Source of the DNA: Marinobacterium zhoushanense
Lineage (GTDB): Bacteria > Pseudomonadota > Gammaproteobacteria > Pseudomonadales > Balneatricaceae
Direction of reading: 5' to 3'
DNA length: 64,000 nt
Assembly (NCBI RefSeq): GCF_014641945.1
Contig: NZ_BMIJ01000001.1
Span: 668,585-732,584 of the forward strand
Position numbers and translations under genes: made by a program. Positions within the stretch are counted from its first letter, which is position 1. Every line of letters starts with the position of its first letter. This document shows positions 48,444-57,024 of the stretch, piece after piece. The notes below the pieces were generated by a model. That model saw only the letters and a program-made list of their open reading frames with translations, was not told the origin of the DNA and searched no databases.

Positions 48444-49201
48444 GCCAGATGAAAAAGATGAAGAGCGATGAGTATGAAGCGCTCAAACAGGATCTGCAGA
48501 TCGAGCTGCTGAAGATGCAGAACTGGGTACGCGCCAATGGCGAGAGAGTGCTGATCCTGTTCGAAGGACGCGATGCGGCAGGCAAGGGCGGCACGATCAA
48601 ACGCTTCATGGAGCACCTGAATCCACGCAGCGCCCGGGTTATTGCACTGGAGAAGCCCACCGAACGGGAACAGGGCCAGTGGTATTACCAGCGCTACATC
48701 AAACATCTTCCGTCCGCCGGCGAGATCGTCCTGTTCGACCGCTCCTGGTACAACCGCGCCGGCGTCGAGCGGGTGATGGACTTCTGCTCGCCATCTGAAT
48801 ATCTGGAGTTCATGCGCGAAACGCCGGAGCTGGAGAAGATGTTCGTGCGTAGCGGCATACGCCTGTTCAAACTCTGGTTCGATGTCAGCCGCGACGAGCA
48901 GTTCCGGCGTTTTCAGGCGCGCCGGCTTGACCCGCTCAAACACTGGAAACTGTCACCGATCGACCTGGCCTCACTGGACAAGTGGGATCAATACACCGAA
49001 GCCAAGGAGGCGATGTTTATCCACACCGACACCGCCGATGCGCCCTGGACGGTGATCCGCTCCGACGACAAGAAACGCGCCCGCATCAACGCCATGCGAC
49101 ATCTGCTCAACAACCTGCCCTATCCGGACCGCAACCAGGAGATCTGCCTGCAGCCCGAAGCGGAGATCGTGTTACCGGCACGGAGCACGCTGGGCGATTA
49201 G
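48440..49201 (+). CDS. ppk2: Polyphosphate kinase 2 family protein
   Basis: A 253-residue P-loop kinase that uses polyphosphate to phosphorylate nucleotides. Walker A EGRDAAGKGGTIKRF (about 43-57), the DRSWYNRAGVERVMDF Walker B and lid block, and the C-terminal WTVIRSDDKKRARINAMRHLL are diagnostic of single-domain PPK2. Subclass I (GDP/ADP phosphorylation) is likely, but cannot be separated from class III by reading. It starts inside the panE stop, so translation is coupled. Confidence 0.92.
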   Translation: MSQMKKMKSDEYEALKQDLQIELLKMQNWVRANGERVLILFEGRDAAGKGGTIKRFMEHLNPRSARVIALEKPTEREQGQWYYQRYIKHLPSAGEIVLFDRSWYNRAGVERVMDFCSPSEYLEFMRETPELEKMFVRSGIRLFKLWFDVSRDEQFRRFQARRLDPLKHWKLSPIDLASLDKWDQYTEAKEAMFIHTDTADAPWTVIRSDDKKRARINAMRHLLNNLPYPDRNQEICLQPEAEIVLPARSTLGD

Positions 49202-49240
49202 CGCACAACGCCAGGGCAACAAGATTGACCCGGCCCGCTG

Positions 49241-49269
49241 TTGCCCCGGCTCCTCCCCCTCTTTACAAT
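49241..49269 (+). promoter_or_regulatory. Promoter of the cobalamin riboswitch and btuB
   Basis: TTGCCC, 17 bases, TACAAT, giving transcription that starts just before the riboswitch. Confidence 0.6.
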
Positions 49270-49282
49270 CGCCCTTGCCCAC

Positions 49283-49446
49283 CAGGGTGCCCGGCATGAC
49301 CGGGATAATCGGGAAGTTGGTTAAATGCCAACGCTGCCCCCGCAACGGTGATGGATAGATGTGCCATACAGTGCCACTGGGAAACCGGGAAGGCCTGGCA
49401 CAGTGCCTGAACAACTCAGGCGATCCTAAGCCCGGAGACCGGCCCT
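49283..49446 (+). ncRNA. Cobalamin (adenosylcobalamin-type) riboswitch
   Basis: The leader carries the conserved class-I landmarks: GGGAA and GGTTAAATGCC-type paired arms, GCTGCCCCCGCAACGGTGA, GTGCCACTGGGAAACCGGG, and the B12 box AGCCCGGAGACCGGCC near the 3' end. It lies 63 bases before btuB. A following hairpin at 49477-49493 (ATGCGC, GGCGG, GCGCAT) may be part of the expression platform. With cobalamin bound, btuB synthesis should fall. Confidence 0.93.
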
Positions 49447-49508
49447 GGGGAGTGCCAAAGAGCTAATCACAACGCCATGCGCGGCGGGCGCATAGACGAG
49501 GTAACCCG

Positions 49509-51458
49509 ATGTATTTCCCGACACCAGCCCTGCTGGCGGCAGCTGTTGCTGCCATCTCCCTGAACGCCCAGGCCGCACAAAGCAACACCGACAGTGACAC
49601 CAGCGAGCCTCTGAATGTCGTGGTCACCGGCACTCGCTCGGCGCAGCCCGTTGGCAGCGCACCCGGTCAGGTCGATGTGATTACCCGCGCGCAGATAGAG
49701 GCCAGCGGTGCCCAGTCGGTGATCGAAGCGCTGCGCGCCAGCGGTGCCGTGCAGATCGGTCAGAATACGACTGGCAACAGCAACGACGGTGTGGTTTCCA
49801 TGCGCGGCTTCGGTGAAAACGCCGGCCAGAACGTATTGATCCTGGTCGACGGGCGACCGCTGAACAATCCGACGCTGGAGGCGCCAAACCTGGCGACCAT
49901 CAGTCTTAACGCCGTGGAGCGTATCGAGGTGTTGCACGGCAGCGCCGGAGTACTGTACGGCCAACACGCCGTCGGCGGTGTGATCAACATCATTACGCGC
50001 GAAATCGAGGGCACCTACGCCCAACTCAACGGCAGCGCCGGCAGCTATGACCATAACCGGCTGACGGGCACCTTCGAGCACCGATACGACTCGGGTGTCG
50101 GCCTATCCCTTTCCGCCGATCGGGACCGCAACGGCGGATACCGCGACAACAGCGGCTATGACTTTGACCAGGCGCAGGCCGAACTCTCTTATCGGTACGA
50201 CGCCGGGGAGATCCTGTTCAGCCACGAGCAGATCAACAACAATCAGCGACTGCCCGGCTCACTGAGCGCAGCGCAAGTCAGTAACGACCGCCGTCAAAGC
50301 CTGAACCCGTCGGACTATTTCAACGAGGATCTCCGGATCGACAGGCTCTACCTGCAACATCGGCTGACCGACCACCTCGGCGTTACCGCGGACTGGAGTC
50401 AGCGCGACAGCAACGGTGAAGGCTCGCTGTCCAGCTTTGCCTTCCCTCAGGACACTCGGGTCACCGCATTCGCACCGCGTCTGACCGGGCACTGGGCTAC
50501 CGCGCGCGGACCGCTACAACTGATCCTCGGCAGCGACCTGACCGACAGCGATTACGAAGCTTTCAGCTCTACCGAGATTACCCAGGATACCGAGGCCGTC
50601 TACGCACGTGCTCAGCTACCGCTTGTGCAGCAGTGGTCGTTGACGCTGGGGGCGCGTCACAGCAAGGTTGAGGACAGGGACCTGAGTGCGGACCTGAGGC
50701 ACCACGACTCCCTGTTGGTAAAAGAGATCGGGGTCAACTGGACACCGTCCGAGGCGCAGCGGGTCTTCATTCGCCGTGACGAGAACTTCCGCTTCGCCAC
50801 CGCCGACGAAAACGGGCTGACCCTGCCCGGTGTCGATTTCCTCGATCCGCAAACCGGTGTCTCCTGGGAGCTGGGCTGGAGCTGGTCAGCCTCGGCGAGC
50901 AGCCTGGATCTGACCCTGTACCAGCTCGATCTGGACGACGAGATCCTCTTTGACAGCGAGATCGTCAACCCGGACTCCTGGACCGGTACCGGTGCCAATA
51001 TCAATCTGGACAGTTCCAGACGCAGAGGGTTTGTCCTGAGCACCGAGCATCAACTGACCAGCGCACTTAGAGTCGGCGGCACCTATACCCTGACCGACAG
51101 CGAGCTGACCGCCGGCAGTTTCAAGGGCAATGAGGTGCCCTTTGTTTCCCGTCACCAGTTCAGCCTGTACGGCAACTACCGTTTCGACCCGCAGTGGAGC
51201 CTGTATACCGATCTCCAGTACACCGGCAGCCGCTACCTGGCCGGCGACGATGCCAATGCGCAGTCACGCCTTGAGGCCGATCTGGTGGTGAACACCTCGC
51301 TGAACTGGCGTGCAGAACACTGGAACGCCCGCCTGAATATCAACAACCTGTTCAACGAGCGTTACTACGCCTACGCCGGATACTCGAGTTTTAGCGGTAA
51401 CTACTACTATCCCGCCGCCGAGCGCAATCTGCTGCTCACGGTCGGCTACACTTTCTAA
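49509..51458 (+). CDS. btuB: TonB-dependent vitamin B12 receptor
   Basis: A 649-residue outer-membrane receptor for cobalamins. Signal peptide to about residue 22 (AISLNAQA), a TonB box LNVVVTGT near 35, a plug domain (about 40-165, with the ALRASGAVQIGQ and RGFG blocks and QHAVGGVINIITRE), then a 22-strand barrel ending in the aromatic YTF terminus. The riboswitch in front and the adenosyltransferase behind fix the ligand as cobalamin, although the receptor sequence alone would allow another. GAGG lies seven bases before the ATG. Confidence 0.92.
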   Translation: MYFPTPALLAAAVAAISLNAQAAQSNTDSDTSEPLNVVVTGTRSAQPVGSAPGQVDVITRAQIEASGAQSVIEALRASGAVQIGQNTTGNSNDGVVSMRGFGENAGQNVLILVDGRPLNNPTLEAPNLATISLNAVERIEVLHGSAGVLYGQHAVGGVINIITREIEGTYAQLNGSAGSYDHNRLTGTFEHRYDSGVGLSLSADRDRNGGYRDNSGYDFDQAQAELSYRYDAGEILFSHEQINNNQRLPGSLSAAQVSNDRRQSLNPSDYFNEDLRIDRLYLQHRLTDHLGVTADWSQRDSNGEGSLSSFAFPQDTRVTAFAPRLTGHWATARGPLQLILGSDLTDSDYEAFSSTEITQDTEAVYARAQLPLVQQWSLTLGARHSKVEDRDLSADLRHHDSLLVKEIGVNWTPSEAQRVFIRRDENFRFATADENGLTLPGVDFLDPQTGVSWELGWSWSASASSLDLTLYQLDLDDEILFDSEIVNPDSWTGTGANINLDSSRRRGFVLSTEHQLTSALRVGGTYTLTDSELTAGSFKGNEVPFVSRHQFSLYGNYRFDPQWSLYTDLQYTGSRYLAGDDANAQSRLEADLVVNTSLNWRAEHWNARLNINNLFNERYYAYAGYSSFSGNYYYPAAERNLLLTVGYTF

Positions 51459-51491
51459 CAGTCGTCATGGTCGCAACCGGGGGGATGAAAG

Positions 51492-52106
51492 ATGGGTAAT
51501 CGCCTGACACGCCTCTACACCCGCAGGGGTGACAAGGGCACCACGGGCCTGGCCAACGGCAATCGGGTGGCAAAAACCCATCCCCGTATTGAAGCACTCG
51601 GCGAGGTCGACGAACTCAACTCGCTGATCGGCCTGCTACTGGCCGACCTGCCTGAGGGCGATGCGTTGCAGCCGGCGTTGCTGAAGATTCAGAACGAGTT
51701 GTTTGATCTGGGTGGGGAGTTGGCGGTAGCCGACCCCCACTACACGGTGATCGACGCTGCTGTGCTGGAAGCGCTTGAAGAGCAGCTCGACCTGCTCAAT
51801 GAAACCCTGCCACCGCTGAAGGAGTTTATCCTGCCCGGTGGAAACCGCCCTGCAGCCGAGGCGCACCTGGCACGCAGCGTCTGCCGTCGAGCCGAACGGC
51901 GCATGGTGGAACTGGCAGCAAGCGAAACGGTCAACCCTTTGTCTATCGCCTATTTAAACCGGCTCTCCGACCTGCTATTTGTCTACGCACGGCTGCTGGC
52001 CCGGCGCAACGATGGCAGCGAAGTGCTTTGGCAGCCTCGCGGCAGGCAAACCCAATCCACGAGCAAGAGTACAACGACCGATGAAGACCCTACTGCTCAG
52101 CCTTAG
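51492..52106 (+). CDS. PduO-type ATP:cob(I)alamin adenosyltransferase
   Basis: Makes adenosylcobalamin from cob(I)alamin and ATP. The 204-residue protein has the N-terminal TRRGDKGTTGLANGNRV phosphate-binding region, the ALGEVDELNSLIG block, RRAERRMV near the active site and NRLSDLLFVYAR, all typical of the PduO fold (CobA is unrelated). The C-terminal 25 residues (RQTQSTSKSTTTDEDP) are polar and unlike the family. It lies 33 bases after btuB, so it is probably in the riboswitch-controlled operon, and it overlaps the next gene. Confidence 0.93.
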   Translation: MGNRLTRLYTRRGDKGTTGLANGNRVAKTHPRIEALGEVDELNSLIGLLLADLPEGDALQPALLKIQNELFDLGGELAVADPHYTVIDAAVLEALEEQLDLLNETLPPLKEFILPGGNRPAAEAHLARSVCRRAERRMVELAASETVNPLSIAYLNRLSDLLFVYARLLARRNDGSEVLWQPRGRQTQSTSKSTTTDEDPTAQP

Positions 52107-52368
52107 TCTACTGCTGGCGGCCCTGACCAGCCTGCAGGCACGGGCCAACTGTGCCATGGATCAGACACTGTGCGATGCACAGTGTAGTATCGAGCACTTC
52201 GGCGACAAGGCCGCACGCCTGGGGTGTGAATCGCGATGCGCCGCTGAACGTGCCGCCTGCAGCACCAAAGCCGGCGCTGAAAAAGCGGTGGAACTGGGCA
52301 AAAAGGCGCTGCGGGACACCGGTGCGTTCATCGAGGGTTTCACCGGCGACAAGGACAAGCAGGAGTAA
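52081..52368 (+). CDS. Small secreted twin-CX3C protein of unknown function
   Basis: A 95-residue protein with a clear signal peptide (LLSLSLLLAALTSLQARA, cleavage near residue 22). The mature part has six cysteines at C24, C31, C35, C49, C53 and C60: C-X6-C-X3-C, 13 residues, C-X3-C-X6-C, a mirror-symmetric spacing that predicts a disulfide-bonded helical hairpin. It then has a lysine-rich helix. Its start overlaps the end of the adenosyltransferase gene by 26 bases, so it belongs to the riboswitch-controlled operon. I do not recognise the family; a periplasmic role with cobalamin is inferred from position only. Confidence 0.8.
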   Translation: MKTLLLSLSLLLAALTSLQARANCAMDQTLCDAQCSIEHFGDKAARLGCESRCAAERAACSTKAGAEKAVELGKKALRDTGAFIEGFTGDKDKQE

Positions 52369-52372
52369 ACGG

Positions 52373-53920
52373 CTAGGCCGTGCGGGCAGAGTGGCGCTGC
52401 ACCTCCAGTGCCAACCGCGTCTGGACCAGAAACTGGCTGAATACGCGGAATGCCGCATCGTCGACGTGTTTACCTATCTGAACCGTATCCGCGTAAAACA
52501 ATCCGAGAGAGCGACTCCCGACGCGCAAAGGCGCGGCGACAAATCCGGTCGGTGCCACGGTGCGCATAAAATCAGGCGGCAGACGTTCCGACCACCCCTG
52601 TTCTGTGCAGTCGGACACCAGCAGGGTACTCCCCTTCTCCACCAGCCTTACAAACAGCTGCCCCTTGGGTTCCCCTGAGTCGAGCTGCATCGCCTTTTTC
52701 AGCGCGGCACCCTCCATACCCCGCACAATGCGTGCGGACAGCTTGCTGCGATCATCGCTGAGCAAACAGAAAGTGACCCGATCCAGCGTGGAACAGCGTT
52801 CGATCGCCTCCACCGCAACCTCAACGATTGCCGATGGTTTGGCTCCCGTAGACAACATCTCGTTGATCTTGGACAGATAATCCAGTTGCAGCTGGTCCTG
52901 AGACGGCTGCGCAGGCTGCGCCACCGGCGCTAACGGTCGCGGCTCGGCGGCGTGGAACTGCTCGCTGCGAGAGCTGATATAGAACGCCAACTTGCGTGAC
53001 AACTCATCCAGTTGGCTATTCCCACTGCCCTGATAGGGGGGGGTCAGCGCCTTGGCCGGCAAGCCATACTCCACGCTGATATCGCACACCTGGCGGAACG
53101 AATCGCTGATCGACGCCTCCAGCTCCTTATGGGTAAGCCCGGTGCAGCTGGCAAGCTGGCGTATACGCTTGCCGTAATCCAGCTCTCGCCCGGTATCACG
53201 GTAATAGATCAACTCCAGCAGGTCATGGCAGCCGGCCGCCAGCAGATGGTTGAGCCGGTGCGAAGGCTTCAACTGCTCGGCACTCATCGGGTCCATGGCC
53301 TGGACCACACTCTTGGGAAAGCCCCAGCTCTGCGCCAGGTCCTGACCGATATCGCTGAAATGACCGCCCAGTTCGCTGAGCTGTATCCGCTCCCACTGCT
53401 CCTGGCCCAAGGCACGGAGTTTGAGCATTTTGCGATAACGCTCCGGCAGGGTATAGGCCACGACGACCTCCCCCAGACCATACAGCAGTCCGCAGATATA
53501 GCTCTCCTCGATATCCATGGCCCCTGAGCGCATGGCGATCTCCCGTGCCATCGCCGCGTTCAGGAAAGCGCTGATCAGCAGGTTATCCATCCCGGTACCG
53601 GGCTCATCGACGGAGAACGCCTCTATCAGCTTCAGTGTCATCGACAGGTTCTGAATCCGCTCGAAGCCGATCAATACCACGGCACGGGAGACAACGTTGA
53701 TCTCACCGTGGCCGCGATTGTAATGGGGAGTGTTGGCAATCTTGAGCAGTTTCGCCGACAGATTCGCATCTTTCATTACCGCCAGCGCCAGCGCCATCGC
53801 ATCACTCTCCCGCGACGAACTGACCTGACGAATACGGTTTACGGTGGCACTGAAAATGGGCAAGTCGCCCAGGCGATCGAGCTGCGCGTATACGGCGTTA
53901 AGCGTGGTCTGGTACTTCAC
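52373..53920 (-). CDS. HDOD-GAF signalling protein
   Basis: A 515-residue soluble protein. Residues about 15-210 form an HDOD domain (IRQVSSSRESDAMALALAVMKDANLSAKLLKIANT, then AVVLIGFERIQNL), a proline-rich linker follows (PRPLAPVAQPAQPSQ), and residues about 340-505 form a GAF domain (VAVEAIERCSTLDRVTFCLL). The HDOD domain is an HD-like fold without the full metal-binding HD pair, usual in regulators and without expected phosphodiesterase activity. It may link a cytoplasmic ligand to motility or c-di-GMP processes. Convergent with the twin-CX3C gene, 4 bases apart. Confidence 0.85.
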   Translation of the reverse strand: MKYQTTLNAVYAQLDRLGDLPIFSATVNRIRQVSSSRESDAMALALAVMKDANLSAKLLKIANTPHYNRGHGEINVVSRAVVLIGFERIQNLSMTLKLIEAFSVDEPGTGMDNLLISAFLNAAMAREIAMRSGAMDIEESYICGLLYGLGEVVVAYTLPERYRKMLKLRALGQEQWERIQLSELGGHFSDIGQDLAQSWGFPKSVVQAMDPMSAEQLKPSHRLNHLLAAGCHDLLELIYYRDTGRELDYGKRIRQLASCTGLTHKELEASISDSFRQVCDISVEYGLPAKALTPPYQGSGNSQLDELSRKLAFYISSRSEQFHAAEPRPLAPVAQPAQPSQDQLQLDYLSKINEMLSTGAKPSAIVEVAVEAIERCSTLDRVTFCLLSDDRSKLSARIVRGMEGAALKKAMQLDSGEPKGQLFVRLVEKGSTLLVSDCTEQGWSERLPPDFMRTVAPTGFVAAPLRVGSRSLGLFYADTVQIGKHVDDAAFRVFSQFLVQTRLALEVQRHSARTA

Positions 53921-54040
53921 CCTTCGTGATCACCTTCAAACAGACAAGGAAAACGGACCCCGGCGTACCTCGTACCCGGACCAGAAGCGCTAATATAGTG
54001 TCGGAAAAGCGGTATACAGTACAGCTGTTAGAACGCATGT

Positions 54041-54922
54041 TTAGCGAGGTTTTACCCCTGCGTACTGACGAGCACTCGCCACCGCCCCGCACAAGGCGTC
54101 CAATCCATCAAGAAACCGGGGCGTCGCCCGGTGAATGTGATCGGCACTCAGCGTATACAGTGCGTTCCTGCGCACCGCCGGTATCATCTGCCAGTTCAAC
54201 CAGCGAGTCTGCCACGCCACGCCCACCTCATCGGTGCTGACGATCAGATCGGGTGCCGCCGATATCACTGCCTCGACACTGACCTGGGGGGCCGCCTCAG
54301 GACGACCGCCAAAGGGATTGTGTGCGCCGCAGAACTTGATCGCCTGCCCGATCAGCGCGTCATCACTGACCGTCAACAGAGGGTTATCCCAGAGCTGGTA
54401 AAATAGCGTAGGTACACCTTTCGACTCCGGCTTAAGTCCTCGCAGACGTGCCTCGAACCGGTCAGCCACCCGTTCAGCCTCAGGCACCATTCCGGTCAAC
54501 CGCCCCAGCAGACGCAGGTTGTCGGGAATCTGCTCGATGCGTTTTGTCGACAGACGTGCCACCTTGAAACCAAAACTTTCCAGCCGCCTGAGTTCGGCCT
54601 CAGGATTACCCTCCAACCAGGCCAGAATAAGATCGGGCTGAAGACTCAGGATCACCTCGGCGTTGAAGCGCTGATAATCGCCCACCAACGGAATCGATTC
54701 GGCTTGGCTGGGGTAATCGGAATAGCTGACACGTCCGACGATGCGTTCGCCGGCGCCGACAGCATAGAGGTTTTCGACAATATCCGGCGCCAGCGCCACA
54801 ATTCGGCGAGCCGGCTGATCCAGTACGATAGGGCGACCACTGGCATCGACCAGCGAAATCGCCCCGAAAGCGGTCAGGCTGCTGGAGAGTGCCAGCAGCA
54901 GGAACAACATAACCCTGAACAT
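54041..54922 (-). CDS. btuF: BtuF-like periplasmic cobalamin-binding protein
   Basis: A 293-residue class III substrate-binding protein with a signal peptide (RVMLFLLLALSSSLTAFGA). The RIVALAPDIVENLYAVGAGERIVGRVSYSDYP block, SLQPDLILAWLEGNPEAELRRLE, the YQLWDNPLLTVSDD stretch and the C-terminal HIHRATPRFLDGLDALC resemble BtuF more than siderophore- or haem-binding proteins. It would pass cobalamin to a BtuCD importer, whose genes are not in the window. It is near, but not inside, the btuB operon, and no second riboswitch is seen. Confidence 0.8.
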   Translation of the reverse strand: MFRVMLFLLLALSSSLTAFGAISLVDASGRPIVLDQPARRIVALAPDIVENLYAVGAGERIVGRVSYSDYPSQAESIPLVGDYQRFNAEVILSLQPDLILAWLEGNPEAELRRLESFGFKVARLSTKRIEQIPDNLRLLGRLTGMVPEAERVADRFEARLRGLKPESKGVPTLFYQLWDNPLLTVSDDALIGQAIKFCGAHNPFGGRPEAAPQVSVEAVISAAPDLIVSTDEVGVAWQTRWLNWQMIPAVRRNALYTLSADHIHRATPRFLDGLDALCGAVASARQYAGVKPR

Positions 54923-55033
54923 CGATCGCCCCTAACCCCCTTTGACGCACCTACATGCGCTCAGGGGATGCCGTAGATCCTGTCGATACAAAAGGCGCAG
55001 TATATCACCACGCCCCGGGGCCTATCCGGCGGA

Positions 55034-56017
55034 TCACTCCGCGATTCTAACCAGAGTGCGGCCTCGCACCTTACCCTGCACGATTCGCTCGGCGTATTCC
55101 GGCACCTGCTCCAGCGCTATCTCCTGCACCAGATCGCTGAGCAGCGATGTATCGAGCTCCTGCTGCAGCCTGTTCCAGGCCTGGGTACGCAGATCTGGCG
55201 GGCAGGACACAGAATCCACACCCTGCAAACGCACATTGCGGAGGATAAACGGCATCACCGTCGTCGGCAGATCGGCACTGCCGGCCAGACCGCAAGCGGC
55301 CACCGCTCCGCCATAGATGGTTTCAGCCAGGGCTCTTGCCAGCACGGTTCCACCAACCGTATCGACCACACCGGCCCAACGCTGCTTCTCCAGCGGGCGA
55401 CTGGCCGCTGCCATCTCGTCACGGGAACGGATGGAGTGTGCGCCCAATTTACGCAGGTAGGGCTCCTCCTCACTGCGACCGGTACCCGCGACAACCTCAA
55501 ACCCTCTGTGGGCCAACAGGTTGACCGCCACGCTGCCGACACCGCCAGATGCGCCCGTAACCAAAATCGGTCCCTGTTCCGGTTTGACGCCGGCCTCCTC
55601 CAGTGCCAGTACGCACAGCATGGCCGTCAACCCGGCGGTCCCTATGGCCATGGCGGTCTGCGGCGACATGCCATCCGGCAGCGGCACCAACCAGTCCGCC
55701 TTCATCCTCGCCCTGGCGGCCATGCCCCCCCAGTGACGCTCGCCGACACCCCAGCCGGTGACCACAACCTGCGTACCGGGAGCGAAACGCGGATCCTCAG
55801 AGCTGATCACCTTACCGACAAGATCAATCCCGGGTATGGCGGGAAACTTGGAGATAATCGGCCCCTTGCCGGTGATCGCCAGACCATCCTTGTAGTTCAG
55901 CGATGAGTAGCCGACGTCGATCAGCACCTCGCCCGCCGGCAGTACCTCTTCATCAAGCTGTTTGATTTCGGCCGTCGTCTTACCTTCGACCTGATCCAGT
56001 ACCAGTGCTTTGAACAT
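55034..56017 (-). CDS. acuI: Acrylyl-CoA reductase AcuI/YhdH
   Basis: A 327-residue zinc-free medium-chain reductase of the YhdH/AcuI type. The GKGPIISKFPAIPGIDLVGKV block, WGVGERHWGGMAARAR, the GASGGVGSVAVNLLA NADPH motif and DLPTTVMPFILRNVRLQGVDSV are diagnostic. AcuI reduces acryloyl-CoA from DMSP or 3-hydroxypropionate breakdown, common in marine bacteria. Divergent from a GntR/FCD regulator with two matched operators between them. Whether it is the DMSP enzyme or a detoxifying homologue is not known; no dmd or ddd gene is near. Confidence 0.9.
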   Translation of the reverse strand: MFKALVLDQVEGKTTAEIKQLDEEVLPAGEVLIDVGYSSLNYKDGLAITGKGPIISKFPAIPGIDLVGKVISSEDPRFAPGTQVVVTGWGVGERHWGGMAARARMKADWLVPLPDGMSPQTAMAIGTAGLTAMLCVLALEEAGVKPEQGPILVTGASGGVGSVAVNLLAHRGFEVVAGTGRSEEEPYLRKLGAHSIRSRDEMAAASRPLEKQRWAGVVDTVGGTVLARALAETIYGGAVAACGLAGSADLPTTVMPFILRNVRLQGVDSVSCPPDLRTQAWNRLQQELDTSLLSDLVQEIALEQVPEYAERIVQGKVRGRTLVRIAE

Positions 56018-56086
56018 CGTGCGCTCCTCTTTTTGCTATCACCTTAGACCAGTGCGCCGGAGAGCGGGTCTCAACGGGACAGATCT

Positions 56087-56101
56087 ATTTGCCTTACAAA
56101 T
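56087..56101. promoter_or_regulatory. Operator 1 between acuI and the GntR/FCD gene
   Basis: ATTTG, CCTTA, CAAAT: five-base perfect arms, followed by TAAC. The same form recurs at 56130-56144 with different central bases. Confidence 0.6.
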
Positions 56102-56129
56102 TAACATTAGAATGTCCCTGCCACCTTTT

Positions 56130-56144
56130 ATTTGTCAAGCAAAT
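56130..56144. promoter_or_regulatory. Operator 2 between acuI and the GntR/FCD gene
   Basis: ATTTG, TCAAG, CAAAT, also followed by TAAC, 43 bases from operator 1. Close to, and upstream of, the start of the regulator gene. Confidence 0.6.
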
Positions 56145-56226
56145 TAACAAATAGCGCTGAATGTGGAATACTTTCAAAAAATCGGACCAGAAGCGGTCCA
56201 CCCTCAGTTTCCTGCGGAGCAGATAC

Positions 56227-56961
56227 GTGGAGTTCAATCCCGTCAGTCAACAGAACCTGCCACGGCAGATCGCCGACCAGATACGCGCGGCCATCGCCGA
56301 CGGCACGCTCAACGCCGATGACCGCCTGCCCACCGAAGAGGAGCTGGCAAAACGCTTTCAGGTCTCTCGCCCCACCATACGTGAAGCCCTTAAACGGCTG
56401 GCGGCGCAGAACCTGGTGCGCTCACGTCGCGGCCCAACCGGTGGCACCTTCATCAATCGCCCGGATATCAGCGAGCTCGGCGAAGGGCTCTCCAGCGCAA
56501 CACGCCTGCTGGTCGGTCTCAATAGCCTGTCGCTGGAGGAGATCGTCCAGTGCCGACTCGAGTTGGAGCAACTCTGCGCCACGCTGGCAGCGGAAAACCG
56601 CAGCGCGGACGATCTGCGGCGTCTGAAGGCCGCGCTCGCAGCGCAAAAAGGGCTGTGCGACCAACCCGAGCAGTTCTGTCTGGCTGATGTCGAATTCCAC
56701 CGCGCACTTGCCGATGCTGCAGGCAACCGCCTGCTTAGCCTGCTGATGCATGCGGTTATCGAGGGGCTGCAGCCGGTCAGCAACATGGTGGTCTTCCGCT
56801 ACCCGGAACGGGATCTGATCATCAACCAGCACCAGGCGCTGTGCGATGCCATAGCGGCCGGTAACGCCAGTATGGCCCGGGAACTGATCCACTCCCAGGT
56901 CGACACGCTGTCAGCGCAGCTGGAGCGCGCGCGGGACGAAAGTCGCGTCGCGGGGAGATAG
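56227..56961 (+). CDS. GntR-family regulator with FCD (FadR-type) ligand domain
   Basis: A 244-residue repressor with a winged helix at about 1-75 (LPRQIADQIRAAIADGTLN, RPTIREALKRL and SRRGPTGGTFI) and an all-helical FCD domain at about 90-235 with the probable metal-binding pattern in CLADVEFHRAL and a late NQHQALCDAI histidine. The start is GTG 56227, backed by GGAG seven bases upstream, not the ATG at 56161, which has no such site. It most likely controls itself and acuI through ATTTGnnnnnCAAAT sites; the ligand is unknown. Confidence 0.88.
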   Translation: MEFNPVSQQNLPRQIADQIRAAIADGTLNADDRLPTEEELAKRFQVSRPTIREALKRLAAQNLVRSRRGPTGGTFINRPDISELGEGLSSATRLLVGLNSLSLEEIVQCRLELEQLCATLAAENRSADDLRRLKAALAAQKGLCDQPEQFCLADVEFHRALADAAGNRLLSLLMHAVIEGLQPVSNMVVFRYPERDLIINQHQALCDAIAAGNASMARELIHSQVDTLSAQLERARDESRVAGR

Positions 56962-57024
56962 GCATGAAGAGCGGTTTGTCATATTCTACCCGGGAGAAGA
57001 GAGTCGTTGTTTGAAGGAGATGTT

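Noticed and set aside
56161..56226. ATG at 56161 as start of the GntR/FCD gene
   Set aside because: No Shine-Dalgarno; GTG 56227 has GGAG seven bases upstream and gives the normal N terminus.
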